Shown in pieces: positions 23,601-35,415 of a DNA stretch of 64,000 bases (positions within the stretch are counted from its first letter, which is position 1; each line of letters starts with the position of its first letter). The notes beneath the pieces are model-generated. The model had not been told where the DNA came from. It made no database searches and saw only the letters and a list, made by a program, of their open reading frames with translations. The translations under genes and the position numbers were made by a program. The DNA is from Phaeoceros laevis (taxonomy: Eukaryota; Anthocerotophyta; Anthocerotopsida; Notothyladales), in assembly GCA_049999765.1 (NCBI GenBank), contig JBNGIQ010009119.1, forward strand, positions 154,541-218,540, in the 5' to 3' direction.

Positions 23601-24391
23601 CAAACAAGCAGCCGAGCAGTTGGACCCAACCAGCCAACCAGCAAACCAGCCAGATCCCTTGTCTTATTTTGGCCAACACCATTACAAAAGCCCAAATTTG
23701 GGGCGCCGCAACCGCGAGAGACTTCCCTCGGAGTCATCATTTCGCCGGCAGACATTCTGCCAGGTCAAATCCAGTGAATGAGGGACACATTTCAAGCACC
23801 TGCTCTTTTTACACCCCATCAATTATTAGCCTACTTGAGCGTTTGCTAATTAGGACAATCTGGTCCGTCGGCCGGCATAAATCACGGTGAATAAAATTCT
23901 ACTGTACCCCAGTCAGTATGACAATTCGCTGCTTCGAGCTGTCCAGGTACAGGAAGTCTAGGGCCCAGGCTAGACAACAGAAAAAAAAGCAAAAGTGCAC
24001 CCTTGTCCTTTTGTTCTCTACTATTACATGTACATGACGCTTTCTTGCATTAAACTGCATGTACAAAAGCTGACAGTTACCAGAGAGTGAGATGATGAAA
24101 GGCAGATGCTGGAAGGCTGTGTTTTCATTGCATCAAGGCAGCAGGAGAACTGGGAAAAGCTCTCCACACCGTGCTTATACATTCTCTCCCGAGTCCCGAC
24201 ACCCCGGAAGCTATGCATTCGCCTCTACACTTTGTTGGTGAGTGAATGTAACAGTTGCTGGCCTGCTGGCCTCATTTTGCATCGTCTGGACTCTGGAAAT
24301 AATTGCCTCCAAAGCTAATTTTGCAAGACGATGCAAAATAAACCCCATCAAAACAGTGCCGGATACCAAGTTAGGTGCTCAAGGCCCTTGC
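20622..24391. other. Convergent intergenic region without a supported gene
   Basis: About 3.8 kb between the 3' ends of the RNF25-type gene (+) and the bHLH gene (-). Open frames of 60-133 codons, such as 22282-22683 and 23013-23405, overlap each other on both strands and have no domain. The region holds a diverged repeat at 22127-22255 and an AACCAGCC-rich tract near 23625-23655. I see nothing else I can support. Confidence 0.5.
22127..22255 (+). repeat. Diverged interspersed repeat, copy 2
   Basis: The order (GAA)n, CTTTGTTACGTGCTTA, CACTCGGTACAATGC, GCTCAACATCCACTT, CACCTTGTGCA matches the minus strand of 17380-17552. A shorter related piece, AGAAAGACTTTACTATGTGC followed by TTATGGGTC, occurs near 29245-29280. 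Confidence 0.55.
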
Positions 24392-27284
24392 CTAACTTTG
24401 GAAGTTGTTCACAAGGTTCTGCAGAGCTCCTTGAAGGTCCTCCTTCTTTATCCTCGTCTCCTCAACATCCTGCAAGCCAGCCGTCCACACAAACAGATGT
24501 TCAGTGTTCGACATAAAAAAATATAAAAATTCGCGAACAGGATCAAAGACAAGAAATCTACCGTAATGTGAATCGTATGGTAGGCAGTTCTGCTGTTGGT
24601 TGATTTCTGAGCGTTGAGCACCCTGAATCTCAGACTTTCCAGCAGTTGCAAAGTCTTGGAGAAGAGTTGGAGGCTGCCCCTTAGGCAGGTGAGAGTAATG
24701 AAAGCCTCCGAACCGCAAATATCCAGGGTGAACATCGGTTTGAAGGTTGCCGCTGCATCCTCGTGCTGACCAAGCTCCTGCTGGCAACCACCTAGTGAAG
24801 GTGAAGGAGTTCCAAGGCTGGCGGTGCGCATGCTGCAGCTCGCCACTGTGTTGGAAGGGTAGATCCTGGTCTTGCAGTCCGCAAAGAGATTGTTTGAGCC
24901 TGTGAGCAGCTTCTGAGCCACTGCTAGCTCAGTCTTCTTCTGAGACAGATGCTTCAGACTTTGCTGCAGGGACTCGATGTAGGTGATCGTCTCTGCCACG
25001 ATTTTCAGCCTGTCCGATGGCTGGAGACACAAACAAAAGACAGTATGAGCAACTAAACGTTGCATCACAGCACCTCGCAAAACCGACACGGATTGATCAA
25101 TGAGAATGCACCTAGCAATTGTCTAACCTTTGGATTGACTCCATCGGCGGGCAGGAGGCAGCCCAAGGTTGCCAGCATGCAATTCATACTCTTGCGCCTC
25201 CTCCGCTCTGCAATGACGTGGCTCTCACGCTCTGAACAAGGGGAGCCTTTCGGAGCTGACGGAAGGGCCGCATCCACCTCAGCAACAGCAGCAACCAATG
25301 CTTGGGGGGAGGCTTTGGAAGCTCTGCTCCTCTTGGCCGGAGGTTGCTTCCCCGTCGCCTTCCCAAAGGATTGCTCAGGTGAAGTGCTGCTGCCTCCTCG
25401 AACAGCTCTCCTTCTCTTGTTGCCGGGGACCACAGGTTTCACTTCAGAGCATTCAGCGGACACGGCGGCTACACCTGCCACTGCTCTCAACGCTTGCGTC
25501 GTAATCTTCTCGCTTGACCTTGACGCCAGCGTCACCGCTTGCTCACCTGCATCAGCCGCTGCTGCTCCAGCAGTCCGATTCTTCGAAGCAGTAGAGGCTC
25601 GATTGTTGAGGCTGGGAGTGGCAGATGCATCCTTCTTCCTGTCGGTCCTCGTAGGAGGAAGGCCGGACGGCGGAGATGCTGCCGCAGGCGAGCCCTTCCT
25701 AGAAACCTTGAGGGACGGTCCTGCAGGAGACACGGTTCTCCTCCTCTTGCCCGCTGGAGCCGATGCCTTGTCAAAATTTTGCGAGTCCTCTAAAGCTCCC
25801 CTTCCACCAATTTGCAATTGTTCTGGCCGCGGGGACGCCACAAGCATTGCAGAAACCTCACAACCGGCAATCCGAGACCGCTTTGCACCGCCAGTTGCTG
25901 GCAATGTGCAGCACTTGCTTGAAGAATGAACACCGTATTGAAGCCCTTGCACACTGTCGTCCTCCGAAAAGCCGTTCTCATACATGTGTTGCTCACAGGT
26001 TGAAGGGCTACCGCTGGTGTGCCCGGCCTGGTTCTCCGAGGAGCTCTTGCCAGAACTCTCCACTGCACAAAGTTGAGAGAAGTCGGCCACGCTCTGGCTC
26101 CGAGAATGGCTCTCCGTCAAGAAGCAGGACTCTAAAACTGTGACCGGGGAGCCCTTGGATTGCATGCCTTCCAGCGAGGAGGAAACTTGTCCGGACGGGG
26201 CGGACAGGAACGCTTCTTCCTTGCACTGTCCTGATGCTCCGAGTTGGGAAGCAAGGCTAGAAGGAAGAACAGAGCTGGAGCAGCCACGGCCATTGTCTGC
26301 CTCCAGCAACTCCAGCATTGGCCACTGGTGGAAACAAAAGTCTCCAAGCTGCAGGTCTTCAGTAGCGTTGCCAATCACCAGTGTCTGGCCTTGCACTCCT
26401 CCGGACTCATCCACCGATAAATCTGGCACGTTGAGCGGCCAATGGGAAGAAGCAGACAGGGCGTGCTCCCATCGGGAAGGCGAGCAGGGGTTGAGGATGT
26501 CTGCGCCAATCTCATCTCCCCGGTCACCTGCATTTCCTCTTGCTGCCTCCGCCAGGCGGATGGAACTGCCGAGTACATGAGATGCTTGAAAAATATCGGA
26601 CCTGCACTGATTGAAGTCATCGTCCAAGGGGAGTTGATGATGATCCACCTGCGAATTTGCGTTGGACGCGTTCATCCCCTGGTGAGGTAGAGAAGCGGAG
26701 AACGGCGAGCCCTGGCCAATCATGGCGCTGCAGAACTCCTCTGACAGCAAACGCTGCTGCCGGCTTCCACCGTCCGCTTCTGTGACGCCCCAGCGTGCCA
26801 AGGCCTCCGACATTGTCCTCGGCGGGGGCAAGCTAGCCGGAGGAGGGGGATGAGCATGGCCAGCAGGCTGCCATTGCGGAGCAGGAGAGGAAGGCAAAAA
26901 TTGGCGAGCAGGAAGGAGCGGGGGAACAGGAAGAAACTCGGGCAGGGAAAACGGCAGAGAGGAAGCCAAGCCTGGAGAAGAAAGGTTCTGCAACTGGAGA
27001 GGGACGGAGGACGCCAGATTGCTTGTTGCTAGGAAGAGTGGTGAGGCCGCAGACAGACCGAGAGAGGACGCAGGGCCAGTGCCAGCATGAGAGGAGGCCA
27101 GAGCTGCACTGTTGCAAGCGGAAGCTTGTGCCAGTAGAGTGCGTTGCAGCTGATGATCAAGGCCCTGCAAGAGGTCGGGCATCCATGGTGACCGCATCGG
27201 CAGATGCGCATATGGCGTGTCGTAGTGGTGAGAGGCAGAGTGCCTGGACGTGGGTGGCAGCAGGAGCGACGCAGGCGCAGCCAT
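24392..27284 (-). CDS. bHLH transcription factor with long N-terminal region and C-terminal ACT-like region
   Basis: Three exons join in phase: 27284-25128, 25020-24562 and 24469-24392, giving 897 residues. The bHLH spans the first intron. The basic region and helix 1 are ESHVIAERRRRKSMNCMLAT, with the H-E-R pattern for E-box DNA; the loop reads LLPADGVNPK. Helix 2 is SDRLKIVAETITYIESLQQS. Downstream, FTLDICGSEAFITLT plus a following helix (LQLLESLRFRVLNAQ) resembles the ACT-like dimerisation fold found after many plant bHLHs. The 700 residues before the bHLH are low-complexity, rich in Ser, Ala, Pro and Gln, and partly acidic, with basic patches (GKRRRT, NKRRRA) that could be nuclear signals. 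The intron at the bHLH loop fits several plant subfamilies. The helix sequence recalls the ZHOUPI/RGE1-like group, but I would not fix the subfamily. Confidence 0.83.
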
Positions 27285-28289
27285 CGCCGCGCTTTGCCGC
27301 CGCTGCTGCAGCTTAACAAGTGCTGTCTGGCCCGGCCCGGCCCCGCTTGGCTTTGGCGTGGCTTGGTTCGGGTCTCAAATGGCTATGGGCCGCTCTAAGT
27401 GACCTCCTCCTCCCTTTGTACGTGCTGGAGTTGACGTAACAGTCCATTACCTCGGTGTCTAGTTGGTTTTGCCACTTGCGCCAGATAACTACTACATATC
27501 CAGGAAGTGAAAGGAGAAAGCGTTTAACCAATATTGCAGCTATGAAAGACAAAAGAGGAATCATGAACATTCCAGATTTGTTGCATTGGCACCACCAAGC
27601 AAGTTGAAGTTCCACAAGCATATAAAGAGAACAAAGGGGATGAAATATCATCAAACTAGACTACCTTCCTTTCCATAAGCTAAGCTAAGAAACAAATGAA
27701 ATGTCCTTGATATTCAATAGATACTCTTGAAGAAAAAGTTCACAAGCTTGAACTATTACAACCCGGAGGAGGTACATAAAAGCTTCAACGTGGAATATGG
27801 TACCTCTTGGAAACCTACTAGAAAAAGTATTTTAGCAAAGCTCCAAAATTTATTATGCTCCTAGATACATTCATACCTTAAATATAAAATTACAAATATA
27901 TACCGTTGGATTTTGCACAACAGGATATGCTCTTCTAAAATTCTAGATTGCTTTCATAATAATGCTTATACATGGACTTAACACATATTCCCATACACTA
28001 TAAGAGGGTAAAGTAATGATAAGGATACTATAGTTAATTACAAAGAATAATCTTAATTGACCAGAAAAATGCTTTTCGATACCAAGTCCAATTTGAGTAA
28101 CTCCAGTTCTAACTTATCATTAAGCTAATTATGTTGCAAATCATGTTCCCTTTTAGGCATAATAGCATCTTTCATGCAAATTATTGATTCCAGCTTGCTT
28201 GAATTAAATATTTTTCATATTATCATGTAAGAAACTTTGCCTAGTTCAAATAAAGTTGAACCTCCAAAATAGGGCAATGTTACTCTGTT
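27285..28289. other. bHLH upstream region and start of AT-rich block
   Basis: The first 150 bases probably hold the bHLH leader and promoter. From about 27650 the sequence becomes strongly AT-rich and non-coding, with no repeat boundaries I can fix. It resembles decayed mobile-element or heterochromatic spacer DNA. Confidence 0.4.
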
Positions 28290-28830
28290 ACAAACGAAGT
28301 TTTTTTTTAGTGAATCACGACGCTTTTTCATATTAGACACAAATTTGTATACATTACACTTTATATCCACTACACTTTATATCCTATTGTGCCTATTCTT
28401 TTTCCATGTCTGCTATGCCGAAGCTATTCCATTGCCCCTAAGGCCAAATAGCCAGCCGTTACCCCGTCGAGCCGGTGCGCGAGCCGCACAACTCATGAGC
28501 CAGGACTCACGAGCCCCTGCTTGGAAAGGCTCCACCCCGGCCAATCTCCGCCAAGCGCGCCGCCAATCGCCAGTATGCCGCCCGATCACCAAACCATCGC
28601 GAGTTGGGCCACGGTTGCGTGGGCTCTTGTCCAAGGGGCACACACCCGGCAGGGTGGCAGCCCACCATGTGGCCCCTACTTGCCGGCCCCACAAGGAGGG
28701 TGGGCAAGAGGGGCTGCCTGGTGGCAAGGGTTCGGAATCGAACCCCCGCCGGCCGCTAGTTAAACACCCTAATGGCAGGGCTTGCGCCCTAGCATTAGGG
28801 TATCCCTTGTGGGACGTCACAAACGAAGTT
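28290..28830 (-). mobile_element. SINE-type retroelement with 12-bp target-site duplication
   Basis: The 12-base sequence ACAAACGAAGTT occurs at 28290-28301 and again at 28819-28830, bracketing about 517 bases. Just inside the left copy is a T run, which on the minus strand is a 3' poly(A) tail. The right side is therefore the 5' end. Near that 5' end the minus strand has GGTTCGATTCC (28734-28744 on the plus strand), an exact match to the RNA polymerase III B-box consensus. It is preceded by AACTAGCGGCCGGCGG, a tRNA-like context. A clear A box was not found. The 5' two-thirds is GC-rich and the 3' third AT-rich. There is no coding capacity. Flanking DNA is AT-rich spacer. Confidence 0.78.
28734..28744 (-). 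promoter_or_regulatory. Pol III internal promoter B box
   Basis: The minus strand reads GGTTCGATTCC, identical to the plant tRNA/SINE B-box consensus GGTTCGANNCC. It lies 75-85 bases from the inferred 5' end of the element, as in tRNA-derived SINEs. Confidence 0.7.
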
Positions 28831-31055
28831 AAGTAAAGTTCCTGAGCAAGAAAAAAAAATTTATGGTGTTTAACTAGGAGGGCAAGAAGCCATACTCGTA
28901 GTGCAATGATTGAAGGCCACAAAGTAAAAATTGCAGCACTGGATTTTATTGTAGCATGTGCATAAATATATTTAAAAAAAGGAAATTATTATATTGTAAG
29001 TATATGACAAGCTTGCATGTAGATCTAAGATTCTAAGAACGGTAATAATATTACGATGTTAGTTCGGCTACTCGAGTGTGTATGTGTGTCTTTTTGAGGA
29101 GGTTGACGGTTCCAGAAGGATCCCCTTGCCCATAAGTAGGCACCCGGTGGCTAACAGGTACAGGAAAGAATAACCTCTTCTTTCAACTAATCATATTTGC
29201 ATGAATTTTTTAAATTACTCACATATTCATGTTCACTCTAGAAGAAAAAGAAAGACTTTACTATGTGCTTATGGGTCTAATATTATTCAGAGAGTTCTGC
29301 CATTCTAATCAAATTTAAGATATTGAGATTTCGTCCATTATAAGTCTTATATTTCCACTCACAAGTTTTTTATGTCTCTATAGAATGGGCCTTCAATTAA
29401 AGTAGTTACCTCATCCTCCTAAATCCAACCGGCATCTAATAACTATGGACATGGATGTTACCACAAGAATCCAAGCTCCAAGATGGATATGTGACTTTAT
29501 TTCAAATAGGCAAAATATGATCTCATTATTTAGATGGACATGTGATATTAAAGACTGCGTGCAATATGAAACCATGAATTAACTAACTTGTTAAACTATA
29601 TGTACTGGTTGTAAATTAATAGCCCAATAATCATCATTGAAATCATCAAATATTTTCCATGGTTTGATAAACATAATATCTTCATTGTGCCCATGTTCAT
29701 GTGTTATTCAAAAGATGCCAAACAATATCTACCCAATATATCATATCTATGTTGGTTTGGGAGGCCTTGCCACTAGGTGGGTATGCTAATCAAAAGACTT
29801 GGAACCTAAAGTCATCCAAGTTAGGAACGAATGACCGCAAAAATGTGCGATTGAACAATGAGGTTATGTCAACGTGTGCAGATTTGTCGACATGGCGGTC
29901 AAGCACTAATTCCCACAAGGCATATAACTTCCCAAGCACCAAGATATGTCCTGTAATAATAAGCAAGCCCAGTTAGCAAGACTCCGTAATGACTGTGATG
30001 TCTGTTCTGTTGTCAACCCCGACGGGGACACTCCTTTTGACATTTGCACCCGCTGCCTCCAGGGTGCACGCTGCCGCGGCACACACTCCTAGGAGGAAAC
30101 GGTGGGGGGTCCCACCGACTATCACGAGCCGGCTCATCAAGGCTTCTGCCAAGCCAGGACGCACGCTTGAGTAGACGTGTGATGGGCCTCGCTGATTGAT
30201 TGTGAGCAGTGCGCGCCGCGCTGGCTGCTTACTGTTCGAGCGCATGGGCTACGTTAGAATCGAAACAGCTTATCGTACAGGCGGGTGGAAGCAGCGCTGC
30301 ATCTTCCTCAGCTTGCAATTGATTGTTTAGACTAGACTAGTAGGAGAGTAGGCGAGGGCGCCTTCCTCGCTGGAACACCTTGCTGAAAATGTTTGATGCG
30401 TGGATTAAATGTAGACTATGTGTCACGAGAGAGCGCACAACGCACTCATCAAGGACATAACTCCGGTCCCGGATGGCTGGAAGGGGAACCCTTCTCTTTT
30501 TCCCAGGTGCTGCATTGGCCTCGCCGCTTCAGTAATGTCGAGTGTAAGACGAGCTTAGGCGAGGAATTTAGCATCTCTCGGATGCCGGCTCTCGATGCTC
30601 GGTGGCTTGGTCACCGGACTGACCAGTGTGGTGGTCAGCACGACTGGTCTGCATGTTTTGCCTATCCTGGTCAGTCCTGTGGGGTGTGTAACTGTGAAAC
30701 GTGGACGTTTTTGCCGTGAGAGACCACACCAGGGTAGGTAACTGGTGCCGTTCACGCAAGAAGCTGGTTTTCACGCTGAGCGGGTGAGAGGAGTGTTCTC
30801 TGCAGCTCCCCCCGAGGAGGTAGAACTGGCTCTGTTCGGCTGTTTCGTTTGACTGTTGCGTAGTTCGAGACCTCTGAAAGTGGACTCTATGCTGATGCGA
30901 CATTCGAGTGTTGTGGTGAATGCTGGCTCTTCCTTCGCTGGCTTCGAGAGGAAGGTCGAATCTCCCCCATTTGACAGCGACTGTGTTGTTGTGAGGCTCG
31001 TCAGGTTCCTCGATAGGGTTTGACGGGACCGGTTGAAGTGCCGGTTTTGGGGGTG
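28831..31055. other. AT-rich spacer and promoter region of the EF-hand gene
   Basis: From 28831 to about 29980 the DNA is AT-rich without coding signal. It includes a short piece related to the repeats at 17.4 and 22.1 kb. From about 29990 base composition returns to that of the genic regions. Short open frames at 29973-30245 and 30555-31202 lack domains and lie opposite each other, so they are not called. The last kilobase probably contains the promoter and leader of the EF-hand gene. Confidence 0.4.
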
Positions 31056-32048
31056 ATGGCTTCTGTACCCAACGTTTGGCAGAAGATTGGAGGTCTGTTT
31101 AACCGTTTTGAGAAAGGTCAGTGCATGCCCGATACGATGATACAGTGTGAATCCCCTAGAGGCTACAGCACTTGAGATAATACAGACCACTCTAGACTTC
31201 ACGAATTCTACTGTGCTCTTCCATGAAATTCTACATGCTGAACCGTTTCCAAGTTCTCGTCTTGTGCAGCAACAGCGGATGAAAAGGACGTCGTGAAACA
31301 GATCATCGACAAAGTGTTTGAACGATTTATCTCCACTAGCTCCGGCGACGAGACTTTGGATGCGCAGGAACTCTACACAGCAATTCTGCTTGTCTACAAG
31401 TAGGTCTCGTCCTTAGCACCCTTTTTTCAGGTCATCAAACTGTTGGTAGTCACCCTTGAAAACGCTACCTTTGTCTCCTCCAGTGTGACCGTTGTCAGGG
31501 TTGATGAGGGCAATAGAACCTTTCTCACCTTCATCATTTTCCTACTTTCTGGCAGTGATATCAACAAGAACTTTCCTGGACCTCACCATGACCCTCCATC
31601 CAAAACAGAGGTGGACGAGTTATTGAAGGTTAGTGCTCATTCGAAGGCTTTGAAGTTGGTCAATTATCACCTCAGGCCATTTTATCCACATCCAGCATTC
31701 ATCGGATGTTTGAACGTCGTCCTAGATACTAGCTGTTCCTCACCAGCAACTGCTTACAAGAGTTCCTTTTATCTTCTGCAGACCTTCGACATAAACTACA
31801 ATGGTGTATTGGACCGAGCGGAATTCACAGCGTTTGTTCAGCAGTTCACAACCAATGTCACCGCACAAATAAGCCTGAATCTTGTGATATTTGCTCTGCT
31901 AGCCCCAGGTTTGGCTCTTCTAACCAAGGGTGCCACTGAGAAGGTCCCAGTGGTGGGCAATGTTATTAAAAAGACACCAAATGCGGTGTATGCTTCGCTT
32001 ATAACTGCCTTAATAGCTCTAACAGGAAAAGTAGGTGACAAAAAGTAG
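31056..32048 (+). CDS. Small EF-hand protein with C-terminal membrane segments
   Basis: Four exons join in phase: 31056-31116, 31270-31399, 31556-31628 and 31782-32048, giving 176 residues. The start MASVPNVWQKIGGLF has a good context and no longer alternative. A single clear EF-hand loop, DINYNGVLDRAEF, has Asp, Asn, Asn, Asp and Glu at positions 1, 3, 5, 9 and 12, so it should bind calcium. An earlier helix-loop (SSGDETLDAQELYTAILL) may be a degenerate partner hand. After the loop come two hydrophobic stretches, LVIFALLAPGLALL and AVYASLITALIAL, suggesting a membrane-anchored tail. This layout matches a small plant EF-hand family of unknown function. It is transcribed convergently with the oligopeptide transporter; their stop codons are 187 bases apart. 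Confidence 0.85.
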
Positions 32049-32234
32049 CCAGCACCAGTCTGGTCCTCGTAGAGCTACCAAATTATTGTTTGCTTGATTC
32101 AACCATAGAGTTTAGGCCGATTCAATAACCAATTCTGGACATCCCGGAGAGCTTCTCAGTCACTGAACTAGAGTCTGTACAACACTTCGTTTAAGCAGAT
32201 ATGTAGGAAAGGGAACTTCCAGTCTGTAGCAACT

Positions 32235-35200
32235 TCAGAAAACAGGGCAACCGGTGATATTTAGACCGGGAGCGGTAGGGCAGCTTGCCAGCGGGCAGTT
32301 GTCAAGGTTATTGCCCCACCAGTCAATGGACTTCTCTTGCATTCCCAGTGTGAAGTAGAGGGTCACCGCCATGAAAGCCACGCCTGCATCCAGAGCTGCT
32401 GATAGCACATAGTTGTACCGAGTCCACCAGGGTTTGTTGGACCTGAAGATGATGTAGCTGAAGATGGTGCCAACAGCGAACCAAGATGTATAGTTCACAG
32501 CCGTTGCAGGTGGCATCATGTTAGCAGCTCCAAGCAAGATGGGCATGTTGATAAGAAGAGGCCATTTGGCCTTTGGAAACGCCTTGGATAGTAGCCATAC
32601 AGGAACAGGGGCCACTGCTCCCAGGAGAAAGAACCAGTTCAGGAGGCGGTACTTCCCATCCGGTCCAAACATTCGTCTCGGCCCCACCAGTCCCCAGATT
32701 ACAGATGCATCGAAGAAGACTCTATCACCTGGGCAGGTCCATGGACTATTAGGTGGCAATTTGTCGGTGTCGCAAATGTTTTCGACGGATTCAAGAAGCC
32801 ACCAGGCAACGCCAAGGTTTACACTTCCAGCAATGGCTGTGCCCAAGAACTGCAAAACGTTTACGTCGTGGAGTCAAGAAGAAAGTCCACATTTCCTTGG
32901 AGGCCGCAACAGGTAAAAATGTGGTGGGTGGGATTACCTGAACCATGAACATGCTGCGTGGAGGAATTTTCATGTAATGGCCCAACTTGAAATCTTGCAA
33001 GAAAGCCAGAGCCTGTGTCATGCTGATGTAGCCGTAGGTTTTGAAACTCACATTTGCTATTGGCTTCCCCTCTATTATCAGGCCCATGACATACTCTGTG
33101 ATGATGTTAAGCCCTGCAAACTGGCATCCACCTCACTGTTAGCTTTCTTAGCCGAGGTCAACGCTATACTAATCAAGGTTATGTGCGAACAACAAAAAAT
33201 GGAAACTCCCTGGTGCCAAGGTTTTGGTCTTACCTGATTTGTCGTGGCTGCTATGATGCCAACGGGCAGAGTGAAGAAAGCAGCCATAGCGCAGGCAAAA
33301 ATCAGACCCCACCAAGGCAGTTGGAGTTCTGTCTCGTAGCCTTTGTATGTTGCAATAGAGATTCCTAGTGTCCCAAATAGAAGTGCGAGGAACCACCAAT
33401 TGGGTATGTCAGGGTACTTCTTCATCAAACGCGTGTGGACATCCGGCTTTTCATCAAGAGCAGCTCTCCAACGCTGCCATATCTCTCTGAAAAACAGTCA
33501 AGAGTTCCATTAGACTACTCCCTCTTATCTCTGCATCAGTGTGTCAGCAGGCATTACCAGGAAATGCATACTGGTTTACTTACTTGCCGTAGAAAAGGCC
33601 AACATGTGAGAGCGTTGCTGTGAGAGCAGCGAATCCGAATCCGTAAGTAATAGCAAAGGAGCTCGTCAGTCTCAAGGGGCCAACTTCATCGAAGGCAGCT
33701 TTGTCCAGCTCAAACTTGTCGTTGACGATTTTGGTAATGTCATACCGCTGACCATCATTTGTAAACAAATGACTGGAAAAGATAGGATATCTTTTACCAT
33801 CGTAGACGTTATTCCAGTAACATATAGGCCATACTACGTATGTTATGATCACAAATCCAACAAAAACGTTCACGATAGCGAAGTACGGGGTCACTAGAGG
33901 ACTTCCAAGAAATGAAGCTGTTGAGGACCAATCCAGTCCAACGGCCCCTAACCCAAGACCCTTCATCCCAGATCCTGTAGAAGTGTAAAGATTAGTGAAT
34001 CCTGACACAAATTGACCAACATGAAATTAAACAGTGGAAAACAAAGGTGAGGTGCCCTAAATTCCACCTTCCAAGGACTTCTATGGGAACACGTGCTTAC
34101 CAAGTTGTTGCGCCGTAACAGATTTTGGCCACACCCAGCAGACCCAGGAAAGTGAAGTGAGCATTGCAAACATATAGCCTGGTAGAGCGTAGTATGCGAA
34201 GCTGGCTGCCGTGGCAATTAAGAAGAACTGAATGCGTGATAGGCCCTTGTTCTTCTCCTTTTCGTGCAATGTTCTGCATTTGGCTCCAGAACGGTTAGAG
34301 CGTCAACCAAGAAAGACCAAGAAAGACATCTTAGGACGTTAGCTAATGCAGAGGGCATGGACAGGGAGCTAGGATATCAACCGAAACAAGGACACTTGAA
34401 CCATGTTGCCTGGCCACCACATATGTGCGGGCTCGACTAGGTACTTCCGGAGAAGACCTGCCCACCCATACCCCATAATCTACACGGGTCCACAATTTGA
34501 TGCTCATCAGCTATCAGAGATTGGTATCAGTCAATGCCAACCAACCCAACTTCGGATTCTGGTAGCAAAATAGGAGGACAAGTGAGTAGCAACCTGCTCA
34601 AAAGCTTTCCAAGTCTGAACGTACCTGAGTTGAGAGGACAAGAACGAAAGCGGCCAAGAAGGTCATGTTCCGCTTGTAGAACGCTTTTACGATGTTGACA
34701 ATGGAGACTGCGTAAGCATCCCCATTCCCGAATGAAGCTCCAGCATTGGCAAAGATTGTTATGAGCACATGTTCCTTGATGTTGAAGGGACCAGGGTTGA
34801 GCGTAAACGTCCACCTCGTCAGTGGAAGTCGGAAATATCCGGTGGGGAGGCTCGCCGCCATCAATTTTCCAAGTGGAAGCGTGACAATCTGTCGGTTTAC
34901 AGACCACAACAGCAGNNNNNNNNNNNNNNNNNNNNNNNNNNNNNNNNNNNNNNNNNNNNNNNNNNNNNNNNNNNNNNNNNNNNNNNNNNNNNNNNNNNNN
35001 NNNNNNNNNNNNNNNCTCTCACACACACAGAAAAACAGCAGACCTCTGCAAGGGAGTTATAGCTAACCTGTGCAGAGATGGCTGTGATTGTGAGAGGCTC
35101 GGTACGGTATCCAAAAAATTGGTTGAGGAACGAGAGGAGGACGCAAGACGCCAGGCCAAGGACCCACATCCGGAACGTCCACACAGGCAGCATCGGATCA

Positions 35201-35415
35201 TCGTCGGTCGGCACCGTGAGAGCAACTTGCTCGATAGGGGACTCATCTTCGTCAATCCACCGAGCATCATCAATTTCAGGCACCTCCTTCAGCGTTGCCC
35301 CCGGAATGAAAGCAGGGAGTTGTTCACTCCCCTTGAACGCCGGTGGCGCAGTGTGCGCCGTCCAGTTCTCCGGAATAAACCCCCCGGCCGGCTTGTTCAA
35401 GTCCAGCGGATCCAT
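32235..35415 (-). CDS. OPT: Oligopeptide transporter (OPT family, plant OPT clade)
   Basis: OPT proteins are proton-coupled carriers of small peptides, and of metal or glutathione complexes, with about 14-16 membrane segments. Exon 1 is 35415-35068 and begins [13 protein letters not shown]. It carries the conserved cytosolic block [20 protein letters not shown] and the first membrane helix. Exon 2 starts at 34888 with [15 protein letters not shown] and has the hallmark NPG motif in [15 protein letters not shown]. Later exons encode [56 protein letters not shown] and the second hallmark KIPPRSMF. The last ends at 32235 with NITGCPVF. All family landmarks are present, so the gene looks complete and functional. 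The 100-N gap lies inside intron 1 and removes no coding sequence. Substrate cannot be read from sequence. Confidence 0.93.
34916..35015. other. Assembly gap (100 N) in OPT intron 1
   Basis: One hundred N, a standard unknown-length spacer, lie between the donor of exon 1 (after 35068) and the acceptor before 34888. The right edge begins with a CT/CA microsatellite (CTCTCACACACACAG), which may have caused the break. Confidence 0.99.

Noticed and set aside
25060-25929. A 289-codon plus-strand frame opposite the bHLH gene
   Set aside because: It is the antisense shadow of the long bHLH exon; its composition mirrors the Ser/Ala-rich codons of the opposite strand.
28700-28820. A stand-alone tRNA gene suggested by the GGTTCGATTCC box
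   Set aside because: No acceptor stem pairing or clear A box could be made around it; the poly(A) tail and flanking duplication point to a retroelement head instead.
28345-28922. Open frames of 163 and 169 codons on both strands around 28.3-28.9 kb
   Set aside because: They fall inside the SINE-type element, are open on both strands because of its GC-rich body, and match no protein family.
34916-35015. Disruption of the oligopeptide transporter by the 100-N gap
   Set aside because: Splice sites and phase place the gap wholly within intron 1; the flanking exons join in frame at the expected family position.
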